Shown one piece after another: positions 1 to 6,980 of a DNA stretch of 10,164 bases. Every line of letters starts with the position of its first letter. The first letter of the stretch is position 1. This stretch comes from an uncultured Clostridia bacterium (lineage in GTDB: Bacteria > Bacillota > Clostridia > Oscillospirales > Ruminococcaceae), in assembly GCA_938014855.1 (NCBI GenBank), contig CALLQM010000297.1, positions 1-10,164 on the forward strand. The letters run 5' to 3'. Made by a program: the position numbers and the translations under genes. The notes beneath the pieces are model-generated. The model made no database searches. It saw only the letters and a program-made list of their open reading frames with translations, and was not told the DNA's origin.

Positions 1-166
1 AGTCTCACTCCTATTTTTATACTGTGCAAATAGCACAGCGCAAATTAGACAAAATTTTGACAATCTCAATCACATTTCTTGGTAATAATTTATCAAAACG
101 GACTGATCGATAATAACTTTTTATTATCGTCCTAATTATAACAACTTTTATGCCCAGATGCAAGGC
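1..166 (-). other. Intergenic region, probable leader of a gene starting left of the window
   Basis: No gene is visible here. On the minus strand an AGGAG motif (8-12) lies seven bases from the window edge, the right distance for a start codon just outside, so a minus-strand gene may begin immediately to the left. Two small hairpins occur: CTGTGC/GCACAG at 22-38 with a 5-base loop, and CGATAATAA/TTATTATCG at 108-129 with a 4-base loop. Neither is followed by a convincing U tract on either strand. I see no well-spaced promoter. The outside gene is inferred only from the ribosome-binding-site-like motif. Confidence 0.3.
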
Positions 167-215
167 AAAAAAGGTACAAACCCGACAAAAAATTTAGGCA
201 AGGTTTGTACCTTTT
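167..215 (-). terminator. Rho-independent terminator of the amidase gene
   Basis: A perfect 14-bp inverted repeat (AAAAGGTACAAACC at 169-182, its complement at 202-215) encloses a 19-base loop. It starts 7 bases after the TAA stop of the large minus-strand gene. Read on the minus strand the stem ends in a run of six T. The loop is longer than usual, but the position and T run fit intrinsic termination. Confidence 0.8.
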
Positions 216-221
216 CCATCC

Positions 222-3200
222 TTACGATTTAACGGTAATTTTAAACTTCTTATATACCCGATCATCTAAAAAGGATCTTCCTACAAGATAAGTGCTGCCT
301 GTTTTAAGTGCTTCCACTTTTATGGTATTTTCATCATCCGTGGTATAAATCTTGAGAATATCCTCGTCCGTTACCGACCATTTGACGCCTGGATCTTCGC
401 AATTGCTCGGCAGAATAGCACCAACATATTCCGAGCGTGTCCCGCGTCTCAATGTTGAACTGCCGGATATCGTAACTTCTCTTGGCATAACACCGCGCTC
501 CGGTTCCACATCGGAAGAAGATGAAGAATCGTGCGATCCAACGCCTGTCCCTACTCTAATTTTAAATGTCTCCTGTTCTTTTCCATCATCATACGCGGTC
601 GCTGTAATGATGGCAGTGCCATTTTCGACTCCCTCTACTTTACAGGAGTCATCATCCGCATTAGAAATCTTCGCAACATCACTGTTACTTGATTTCCATT
701 TTACACCCGGATCCGCCGCATTTCTCGGGCTAACGGTTGCGGTCAGCTCAACTCGGGTTCCCACCCGAATTGAATCATCTCCGGAAATTTCTATTGACCT
801 GATTAGTCCGCCGGAACGGTCTGCTTCGTCTACAATCACTTTGCAATCGGCAGAGAAATCGCCTTCTCTTGTTGTGACTGTGATCCAGGCTTCGCCCTCT
901 TCCTCTGCAGTCACTTTTCCATCCGAGCTGACCGTTACAATGTCCTCATCTTCTGACTCCCAAATTACTTTTTTATTTCTGGCTGTCGATGGTTTTACCG
1001 TAGCGTTCAGTGTATAGGTATCCCCTTCTTCTAAATTCAGAACCGTTTTACTGATGGATACCCCAGTTACATCACGGCCGCCTGTTATACCGACATTCAC
1101 TTCACATTCCTTCGTACCCGAACCATCCTTAGCAGACACAATAATATAAGTGGTGCCTTTTGCTTTTGTAACAATCTTACCAGCGCTGTTTACGGTAGCA
1201 ATCGAAGAATCTTCCGATTTAAAGGTAACATCTTCATTGCCGGAAACCTGTAAGATTGCTACTTTATCAACATCCAAGTTTAGCACATAATCACTAAGCG
1301 TAATGGAATCGGAAGACTCTTCGTCCTCTTTATCGTCGGTACCTCCTGTACCGCCGCCGGAATTTGTTCCTGTAAGATAACCGTTGATGCCATTCGCAAT
1401 CGCGCCCGCCATGCGAGACTGATATTTTGAACTAATTAGTCTCGTGTATTCCGATTCGTTGCTCATAAAACCAAGCTCTGCTAATACGCAGGCAAATTGT
1501 GATTCGCGCGTCATATAATAGAGTCCGGATTTTGCTCCGCGGTTGGTTGTATTGAGATTCGCCGAAACATTTGCGCTAATATTTGCGGCAAGTTGTTTTT
1601 GGAAAGGATAGAAATAATAAACTTCAGTTCCTTTTGCTTTTGCATTGGAAGAAGTGTTGCAGTGTACGCTCACCAATACCTGCGGATTGAAAGCACGTGC
1701 CGCTGTCATGCGGCTTGCCATAGTACTTCCAGGCGAAACCATCAAAACGCTGGCTCCCCGGCTCTTCAATTCCGCCACAAGTTTGTTGGCAACGGCTAAG
1801 TTGATATCCGCTTCATCTTTTCCTGGATAGAATCCAACTGCTCCGGGGTCATTCCCTCCGTGTCCGGGATCTACAACAATTCGTGCTCCCGATAGAGACC
1901 CTGGAGAATTGTTAAAGCGCAAAATTAAATTGCCATTCTCATAATACGCCTTATAGCCGAGAAATCCTCCGGTTTTGCGCAAAGACAGCGTTAAACTGGA
2001 GCCGCTCCAATCAGCAGCAGAAAACAGCGCATTGTTTTTTAATTTTACCGAATCCGGAACAGATGCCGTATATTCAAACGCAAACACCAATTTCGAGCCG
2101 TTATAAGTTACTTTATACGGAATCTTTTCTTTTGTTTCCAACGATACAGTCGTATACTGGCTGTTTGATTTGATGCTCATATCGCGAATCTCGTTTTGAT
2201 TCGGCAGGGAACCTCCGGTCGCTTTGATGTCATCTGAATACACACGTACACCGGACTGAAGTTTCCAATAGTTATACGTTTTTTTGCCATCTTTATAGAT
2301 AATTTCCGAACCGTAAGCTCGATCCACCGTACCCATTGGAAGCGGAAAATAGTTCGAGTTGGAGTTATCATTTAGAGTTCCGGTTGGGAAGGTTTCGGCT
2401 TGCTCCGATATAACTTGAATGATTGCACCGTCGCCCATCTTTGCAATTTTGTTCACGGTTACGTTTGCACCTGTGAGTGTTTTGGTCACACCCTGTGCAG
2501 TCGCAGTCACTGAAATTGTGCCCAGCGATGTAGCTGTTTCGGATGCAGAAGGAGCTGTAAACATCCCCGTATAGCGTCGATAACCGGAGTTCCGGTCCAG
2601 GTCGTCGTCTTCCGTTTCTGAAAGAGATAAAGTAACCTTTTGACCACCAACGTTTGCCTGAACAGTTGCGCCCTCGTAAGCAAGTGCGGATACAGAAACT
2701 TTCATTCCGCCGTCCACATTAATGCTTCCGGTCGGCCATATTTCTTTGAGAACCTCCACCTGCCGTGTGATCGTATAGGTAAACGTTTTGCTCTTATGTG
2801 AAATTTTAAAAATGTTTTCCCCTGCTTTTAAATCCTCTTTGATCGTGAAGTAGCCGCTTTCATTGGTTGGAATCTTTTCCCCGTTGATCGTAACGGGTTC
2901 ACGCGGGTCAGATGCACCTTGGAATGTAACACTTGGTTCCTTGGTTGTAAACGTGGTTTTCGAAGGCTTTGTAAGCGCGAGCTGGCTCAAAACATATTGT
3001 TCATCAATTTGGTCGTTCATATATTGAATCAATGTCGTAGTACTATTACCCGGATTATTTAGCAGTGCTTTGAGGGAATTAAATGCATGGCCATAGATAT
3101 TTTCTACCTTTTCCAAATCAATCACTTGTTTGGTCAGCTGTTCGTAGACAGTCCAACCGATCGACTGCGTACCGACACGATCCGATGCGTGCAGAATGTA

Positions 3201-4307
3201 AAGCGGTACGTTTGCCTCGGATGTCACGTTCGACCACCAATCCGCAACAATGCCAAAGCGGGCGGTCTGTTCGTTGGTTGATCCGTAGTTTTCCACCATT
3301 ACAAAATCAAATTTTCCGCTTTTTACAAACGCCCGCGTATCCGCATTGCCGTCTCCAAGCGCAGTAAATGCCGCTGAAGTTTCGGTGCCTTTGGGATCAT
3401 CCGCAGAATTCTGCCAAACAGCTTCCGCCAGCAAACCGACTTGTGTTCCGGGTGCATTGGTGCGAATAGATGCAGCCGCTGTATCAACAAATGATTCCGG
3501 CACTTGTCTAAGATAATTCTGATATCCCATACCGCCGCCATTGCGCACATATTGAGCGTAACTGTCTCCACTAGCGGTATTATAGTATTCATTTAGAAGA
3601 ATACCGTCAAATTTATATTTTTCCGCAAATGCGCCGATGCTTTCGGATACCACATCCAACGTATCTCCGTCCGCACTGGTTAGACGCACGTAACCACTGT
3701 TGTCCATCCCATCCGTTACGTCGTATGTAGCATAAACATAAAAGCCCATCTCACGCGCTTTGTCGGTAATATATCCGGTGCAATCAAGATCGACCTGCGC
3801 CTGTGACAATGTTTTTGAACTAAACAGAACGTCATCGTTGTATTTTGTATCAATAATGATGGTATTCATGGTTAAATCTTTTGCAGATTTTAAAGCCTGA
3901 TCAATCTGCGTGGCAATTGTCGCACGATCTGCATTTTCCGGATTGGTCAAATAGTCACGGCCAGCCACCAAAACCACCGCCCGCATTTCGTCCGGTACAT
4001 TATAGTAAATGGTTTCTTCTTCGGGCGGCTCTTGACTTTCCAACTCCGCTTCTTCCGAACTTTCCTCAACAGACTCTTCTTCCAAATAATCCTCTGGATT
4101 GTCGGAATCGCTTTCTTCATCCAGCAGCTCCGATTCTGCATTCTCAGAATCCATTTCAGCGGATGAACTAGATTCCGTTACAGGCTTGTCCACTGCATAA
4201 GGATTATTTTTTAAAGAAGCCAAAACGCCCGTCAGCATTGTAATCATAACGAAAACTGCTGACAGGACGATTGCTATCATTTTCCGATTGGGAGTATGAT
4301 GTACCAC
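222..4307 (-). CDS. Membrane-anchored N-acetylmuramoyl-L-alanine amidase with N-terminal glycosidase-like domain and Big2 repeats
   Basis: This 1361-residue surface protein should cut the amide bond between MurNAc and the stem peptide. An N-terminal hydrophobic segment (about 10-31) acts as anchor or signal, followed by an acidic Ser/Glu stalk (about 43-98). Residues 105-445 resemble a GHL-type TIM barrel (strand motifs NTIIIDTKY, FDGILLNEYY, FDFVMVENY). Beta-rich modules follow to about 800, including an AMIN-like part near 705-800. The Amidase_3 domain (808-978) keeps the expected zinc and catalytic residues: H816 in DPGHGG, E832, H882 in SVHCN and E944 in AELGF. Four Big2-like repeats span about 1002-1361. 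The start is GTG: GGGAGG lies 7 bases upstream and an in-frame TAA directly precedes it. It lies 98 bp after the GHL10 lipoprotein gene and is probably cotranscribed. The barrel's enzymatic activity is inferred only from fold-like motifs; the amidase call is firm. There is no LPXTG or SLH motif. Confidence 0.9.
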   Translation of the reverse strand: MVHHTPNRKMIAIVLSAVFVMITMLTGVLASLKNNPYAVDKPVTESSSSAEMDSENAESELLDEESDSDNPEDYLEEESVEESSEEAELESQEPPEEETIYYNVPDEMRAVVLVAGRDYLTNPENADRATIATQIDQALKSAKDLTMNTIIIDTKYNDDVLFSSKTLSQAQVDLDCTGYITDKAREMGFYVYATYDVTDGMDNSGYVRLTSADGDTLDVVSESIGAFAEKYKFDGILLNEYYNTASGDSYAQYVRNGGGMGYQNYLRQVPESFVDTAAASIRTNAPGTQVGLLAEAVWQNSADDPKGTETSAAFTALGDGNADTRAFVKSGKFDFVMVENYGSTNEQTARFGIVADWWSNVTSEANVPLYILHASDRVGTQSIGWTVYEQLTKQVIDLEKVENIYGHAFNSLKALLNNPGNSTTTLIQYMNDQIDEQYVLSQLALTKPSKTTFTTKEPSVTFQGASDPREPVTINGEKIPTNESGYFTIKEDLKAGENIFKISHKSKTFTYTITRQVEVLKEIWPTGSINVDGGMKVSVSALAYEGATVQANVGGQKVTLSLSETEDDDLDRNSGYRRYTGMFTAPSASETATSLGTISVTATAQGVTKTLTGANVTVNKIAKMGDGAIIQVISEQAETFPTGTLNDNSNSNYFPLPMGTVDRAYGSEIIYKDGKKTYNYWKLQSGVRVYSDDIKATGGSLPNQNEIRDMSIKSNSQYTTVSLETKEKIPYKVTYNGSKLVFAFEYTASVPDSVKLKNNALFSAADWSGSSLTLSLRKTGGFLGYKAYYENGNLILRFNNSPGSLSGARIVVDPGHGGNDPGAVGFYPGKDEADINLAVANKLVAELKSRGASVLMVSPGSTMASRMTAARAFNPQVLVSVHCNTSSNAKAKGTEVYYFYPFQKQLAANISANVSANLNTTNRGAKSGLYYMTRESQFACVLAELGFMSNESEYTRLISSKYQSRMAGAIANGINGYLTGTNSGGGTGGTDDKEDEESSDSITLSDYVLNLDVDKVAILQVSGNEDVTFKSEDSSIATVNSAGKIVTKAKGTTYIIVSAKDGSGTKECEVNVGITGGRDVTGVSISKTVLNLEEGDTYTLNATVKPSTARNKKVIWESEDEDIVTVSSDGKVTAEEEGEAWITVTTREGDFSADCKVIVDEADRSGGLIRSIEISGDDSIRVGTRVELTATVSPRNAADPGVKWKSSNSDVAKISNADDDSCKVEGVENGTAIITATAYDDGKEQETFKIRVGTGVGSHDSSSSSDVEPERGVMPREVTISGSSTLRRGTRSEYVGAILPSNCEDPGVKWSVTDEDILKIYTTDDENTIKVEALKTGSTYLVGRSFLDDRVYKKFKITVKS

Positions 4308-4365
4308 TTAGTTGCCTCCCCAACAGACAGCTCGATACTGTCTTTTGATGTTAAAATTTATATTG

Positions 4366-4390
4366 GCGCGCGGTCAAGCTGACCGCGCGT
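4366..4390 (-). terminator. GC-rich intercistronic hairpin, possible partial terminator
   Basis: A perfect 10-bp stem (CGCGCGGTCA at 4367-4376, TGACCGCGCG at 4380-4389) closes a 3-base loop between the two envelope genes, 16 bases after the upstream stop. On the minus strand the stem is followed by CCAATATAAATTTT, a poor U tract. It may therefore attenuate transcription or protect the upstream transcript end rather than terminate fully. No good separate promoter for the downstream gene is visible in the 98-bp gap. Confidence 0.45.
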
Positions 4391-4405
4391 CGTTTCCTCA
4401 CAAAG

Positions 4406-5968
4406 TTAGAACAGCTTTTTGAGATTTGCCTTTTCTGTTTTGATCTGAGCTGAATTGTTCCGGTAGAGGGATTCATAGCTATAAACAGCAACTCCGCCGT
4501 AATGGGAAGCGCTTCTCGCTGTTTTAACCATACGAGCTAAAATATCCGACGTATCAATCCATTCATTTTTTCCGGCTCCTGCCCAATCGTCCGTCTGTCC
4601 AAGCTTATAAGCCGCGAGACCGATATAAAGATCAATGCCGGAAACTTTAATCATACGGTTCCAAGTGTCTACCATTTCGGCAAACGGATGGCCGCTGTTT
4701 TCAAATCCAAAATAGATTTGCGGGCAGATATAATCAACATAGCCCTTATTCGCCAGCCATTTTGCACAATCGATAAACTGCACATCATAATTGTTATTGG
4801 TGTTGCCCTGCGGGCTGATTCCAAATACACAGGAAGTGTCAATGTTCTTAATTGCAGAGTAAACCTGCCGAACCAAGATGTTGACATTTTCGCGCCGCCA
4901 GTCGGCCTGCGACTTTGAACTTCCCGATGCAAGATAGGTCGCTTTATCAAATGAAAGATCCGTTGTTGGGTAAAAATAGTCATCAAAGTGAATCCCATCC
5001 ACATTGTACTTTTTCACAATCTCTTTGACACCATTAATAATTAATTTGCGTGCATCTTCACTGCCCGGATTATAATAAATCCCGCCGTTCCATTCCAGTA
5101 CAGCATCATTTCCAGAATTCAGCCATTTTTTTGCCTGATTATCCGAAGACATCGGTCTGCCTGCACTGTTACGAACACGATACGGATTAATCCATGCTTC
5201 AATCCTTAATCCATGGCTGTCCGCAAGCTGACACATAATTTTCAACGGGTCATAACCCGGATTTTCGCCTTCCGTCCCGTTCAATAGATATGACCACGGA
5301 TAGTACGAAGATTTATAAAGCGCATCTCCAAACGGCCGCACATGTACAAAAACCGTATTAAAACCTAAATCAGCTGCATTTGCAAAAGCCTGATCGATGT
5401 TATCCGTAAACTGCGCCTCTGATTTATTTTTTATCATCGGTTCCAGTGTTAAGTACGAAAACCAAATCGCACGCACCTTATTATAGATCGGTTTAGAAGC
5501 AAGCACTTCGGTCACTTCCGTATTTTGTGCTTGCGAAGATGATGCAGGAAGAACGACCTGCGAGGATTCAGATTTTGGCGTTTCCTGCATTGATTTCTGC
5601 GTTTCAGGCTCGGATGAAGACTCGACCGCCGATGCTTCGGATGATTCCGCCATCTCTTCGGATGATTCCGCCATCTCTGAGGAAACTTCACTAGAGCTTT
5701 CCGCCATAGATTCTGACGAAATTTCACTAGAACTATCCGCCGCAGGCTCTGAAGGATTCGGCTCTGAACTTTCGGATGACGCTTGATTCAAAGATTCATC
5801 CAATACAACTTCTTCATCTGCAGCAGGCAATTCACCGCCATACACGCTTTCTGATGATGACCGTTCTAAGATCGGTTCTGTTTTTAAAGACTCGGTTTCA
5901 CGCGGAGCACATGCTGCTGTACTCAACGTTATCATAGCTGCTAAAATAAATGAAACGATCTTTCTCAT
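4406..5968 (-). CDS. GHL10-family (DUF187-type) putative glycoside hydrolase lipoprotein
   Basis: A 520-residue exported protein. The first 20 residues form a short lipoprotein-like signal (positive MRK, hydrophobic core, LSTAAC with Cys20); Thr at -3 makes the lipobox imperfect. Residues 25-155 are a low-complexity Ser/Glu stalk that should hold the enzyme away from the membrane. Residues about 163-520 match the family 10 glycosylhydrolase-like (DUF187, YngK-type) barrel, with motifs KVRAIWFSY, GFNTVFVHVRPFGDALY, EAWINPYRV, VDGIHFDDYFYP and VDYICPQIYF. The acidic pair D329-D330 sits where barrel glycosidases often have active-site acids; its substrate is unknown, with peptidoglycan or surface glycan likely given the amidase neighbour. 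ATG at 5968 is preceded by AAAGGGA about 8 bases away. It is first gene of a likely two-gene unit driven by the promoter at 6004-6032. Confidence 0.88.
   Translation of the reverse strand: MRKIVSFILAAMITLSTAACAPRETESLKTEPILERSSSESVYGGELPAADEEVVLDESLNQASSESSEPNPSEPAADSSSEISSESMAESSSEVSSEMAESSEEMAESSEASAVESSSEPETQKSMQETPKSESSQVVLPASSSQAQNTEVTEVLASKPIYNKVRAIWFSYLTLEPMIKNKSEAQFTDNIDQAFANAADLGFNTVFVHVRPFGDALYKSSYYPWSYLLNGTEGENPGYDPLKIMCQLADSHGLRIEAWINPYRVRNSAGRPMSSDNQAKKWLNSGNDAVLEWNGGIYYNPGSEDARKLIINGVKEIVKKYNVDGIHFDDYFYPTTDLSFDKATYLASGSSKSQADWRRENVNILVRQVYSAIKNIDTSCVFGISPQGNTNNNYDVQFIDCAKWLANKGYVDYICPQIYFGFENSGHPFAEMVDTWNRMIKVSGIDLYIGLAAYKLGQTDDWAGAGKNEWIDTSDILARMVKTARSASHYGGVAVYSYESLYRNNSAQIKTEKANLKKLF
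5636..5677 (-). repeat. Two 21-bp tandem repeats coding for EMAESSE-like heptads
   Basis: Two consecutive identical 21-base units (5636-5656 and 5657-5677) lie in the stalk of the GHL10 lipoprotein and encode the duplicated MAESSE-E-MAESSE stretch. The unit is a multiple of three, so gain or loss would keep frame and only change stalk length. Confidence 0.85.
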
Positions 5969-6003
5969 GTTCTGTCCCTTTCTTTATGCCGCAATTCATA
6001 TTA

Positions 6004-6032
6004 ATTTTACACGTTTCGACGATAATGGTCAA
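6004..6032 (-). promoter_or_regulatory. Sigma-A-type promoter for the envelope unit
   Basis: On the minus strand TTGACC (6032-6027) and TAAAAT (6009-6004) are separated by exactly 17 bases, upstream of the GHL10 gene whose start is at 5968. Both boxes are within one mismatch of consensus. The predicted transcript start is near 5997, giving a short leader containing the Shine-Dalgarno site. Confidence 0.75.
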
Positions 6033-6060
6033 TAGCCGTATTGGAATTCTTTTCTTGCTG

Positions 6061-6086
6061 TTGACTTTTTCAGCAGATCGTATAAA
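6061..6086 (+). promoter_or_regulatory. Weak candidate promoter for the zinc-ribbon gene
   Basis: TTGACT (6061-6066) and TATAAA (6081-6086) both resemble sigma-A boxes, but the 14-base spacer is too short for a normal promoter. If TATAAA is used, the -35 contact is poor (CTGTTG at 17 bases). No better candidate is visible between the divergent genes. Confidence 0.25.
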
Positions 6087-6150
6087 CTTTTCTTAAAAGA
6101 CCATTTCCATGCGCAACGTGATTTTCGGATGGATAAGATTGGAGAATACT

Positions 6151-6519
6151 ATGTTCTTTATAGGTATATTCGGAACGAATTCAAAAGTAGTACCCGCAGG
6201 ACAATTTTCGGGGACAAACTGCCCTGTTTGCGGAAAAAACGGCACTTTTCATATCTGTCGTCATTATAACTATTTACATGCTTTTTTTATTCCGCTCTTC
6301 CGTTATCATAACTCCTACGTCGCAACCTGCCCATCGTGTGCCAGTGTATTTGAACTGCCGCCCGAAAAAGGCAAAGCGGCTGAACGCGGAGAAACGATTC
6401 ACGTTTCAAAAGAGGAACTTCGTGTTCTGCGCAACAATGCTAGACTGCGCTGTCCCATTTGTGGTGCAGAACAAAGTGAAGGAAGTAATTTTTGCAGTCA
6501 TTGCGGCGCTAAGCTGTAA
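6151..6519 (+). CDS. Small zinc-ribbon protein
   Basis: A 122-residue protein of the Firmicutes zinc-ribbon type that begins MFFIxIFGTNSK; its function is unknown. Two metal-binding modules are visible. The first uses CPVC (C24, C27) and CPSC (C60, C63), separated by an aromatic segment (YNYLHAFFIPLFRYHNSY) that is hydrophobic but charged or polar at the edges and may insert in or lie on the membrane. The second is a C-terminal ribbon with CPIC (C101, C104) and CSHC (C115, C118). The frame is open 14 codons further upstream, to ATG 6109, but GGAG at 6141-6144, six bases before ATG 6151, and the family's usual N-terminus favour 6151. It is a single-gene unit, divergent from the envelope genes and ended by the hairpin at 6528-6560. 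Protein or nucleic-acid binding are both possible. Confidence 0.85.
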   Translation: MFFIGIFGTNSKVVPAGQFSGTNCPVCGKNGTFHICRHYNYLHAFFIPLFRYHNSYVATCPSCASVFELPPEKGKAAERGETIHVSKEELRVLRNNARLRCPICGAEQSEGSNFCSHCGAKL

Positions 6520-6527
6520 CAATCCAG

Positions 6528-6560
6528 CAAAAAAAGGCCTCCAAATGGAGGCCTTTTTTA
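6528..6560. terminator. Bidirectional terminator between the zinc-ribbon and ComEA-like genes
   Basis: The stem AGGCCTCC/GGAGGCCT (6535-6542, 6547-6554) with a 4-base loop is flanked by an A run on the left and a T run on the right, so it reads as hairpin plus U tract on both strands. It lies just after the zinc-ribbon stop (6519). On the minus strand it lies only a few bases after the second, downstream stop of the ComEA-like frame (6564-6566). Confidence 0.9.
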
Positions 6561-6563
6561 CAG

Positions 6564-6623
6564 CTAATCGAGAATAACATAGGGCTTTAACTTTTCTAAT
6601 GTACTTTCCCCAATCCCCTCAAT
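6564..6623 (-). pseudogene. Detached C-terminal tail of the ComEA-like gene, beyond an in-frame TAG
   Basis: Continuing the ComEA-like frame through the TAG at 6626-6624 gives 19 more codons, reading IEGIGESTLEKLKPYVILD, then TAG at 6566-6564. This is recognisably the second helix-hairpin-helix of the ComEA domain (GIG motif and the LEKLKPYV helix). The terminator stem begins within about ten bases of this second stop. The tail therefore looks like the original end of the gene, either lost by a nonsense change or reached by readthrough. Confidence 0.7.
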
Positions 6624-6917
6624 CTATAGCATTTCCCTTATTGTTGCCAATTCACCATATTTTTTAATATAGTTTCGAATGTCTTTTGCTCGCTTCGGTC
6701 CAATGTTAGGCAGTTCCTGCAATTCTTCTTCCGTCGCGGAATTAATATGCACACGTTTTCCTGATAACTCTGGATATGGATTTTGCACGGGAGGCGGATA
6801 CAGATTGACCACCGCCGGCACCTCGATTGGGGCATATACCGCGTTGCTCCAAAACAAACCGCCGGTCAGCAGCAAAGCGATCAGCCCCAGCGAACCGTAT
6901 CCAAGTTTCCAATCCAT
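6624..6917 (-). CDS. ComEA-like helix-hairpin-helix protein, truncated by an amber codon
   Basis: As read to its first stop this is a 97-residue protein: an N-terminal membrane segment (about 6-28), a Pro-rich linker (about 30-52), then a ComEA-type HhH domain starting VHINSATEEELQEL with the first hairpin LPNIGPKRA (69-77). ComEA proteins sit on the outer face of the membrane and bind incoming DNA during transformation; related short HhH proteins can have other DNA roles. The second hairpin is missing because of TAG at 6626-6624, while its sequence continues in frame to 6564. The start at 6917 is chosen because AGGGG lies 10 bases upstream; upstream in-frame ATGs at 6935 and 6950 lack a ribosome site. 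It follows the hemolysin III gene by 63 bp on the same strand and may be cotranscribed. No comEB or comEC is nearby, so a competence role is uncertain. Confidence 0.75.
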   Translation of the reverse strand: MDWKLGYGSLGLIALLLTGGLFWSNAVYAPIEVPAVVNLYPPPVQNPYPELSGKRVHINSATEEELQELPNIGPKRAKDIRNYIKKYGELATIREML

Positions 6918-6939
6918 GTCGACGCTTCCCCTCATGTAG

Positions 6940-6967
6940 TTTATAAACAAAAGGATAGCATGAACAA
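6940..6967 (-). promoter_or_regulatory. Weak candidate internal promoter for the ComEA-like gene
   Basis: On the minus strand TTGTTC (6967-6962) and TATAAA (6945-6940) are separated by 16 bases, between the hemolysin III stop and the ComEA-like start. The -10 is good and the -35 poor. No terminator lies in this 63-bp gap, so readthrough from the hemolysin III promoter is equally possible. Confidence 0.3.
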
Positions 6968-6980
6968 TTTAGATTTGCAA

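Noticed and set aside
352..1017. Long plus-strand ORF of 221 codons rich in Ser and Thr
   Set aside because: It lies opposite the Big2 repeats of the amidase gene, whose frame is clearly coding; composition mirrors the antisense of acidic codons and it resembles no family.
4308..4380. Independent promoter for the amidase gene (TTGACC at 4377-4372)
   Set aside because: At 17 bases the -10 would be TTAACA, a poor match, and TATAAA occurs only 9 bases away; not convincing.
6109..6150. Upstream ATG 6109 as start of the zinc-ribbon protein
   Set aside because: No ribosome site precedes it, whereas ATG 6151 has GGAG at the right distance and the family N-terminus.
6564..6626. Genome-wide recoding of TAG as an amino acid
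   Set aside because: The hemolysin III and DUF1836 genes end with TAG at their expected C-termini, so TAG acts as a normal stop here; only local readthrough or mutation remains possible.
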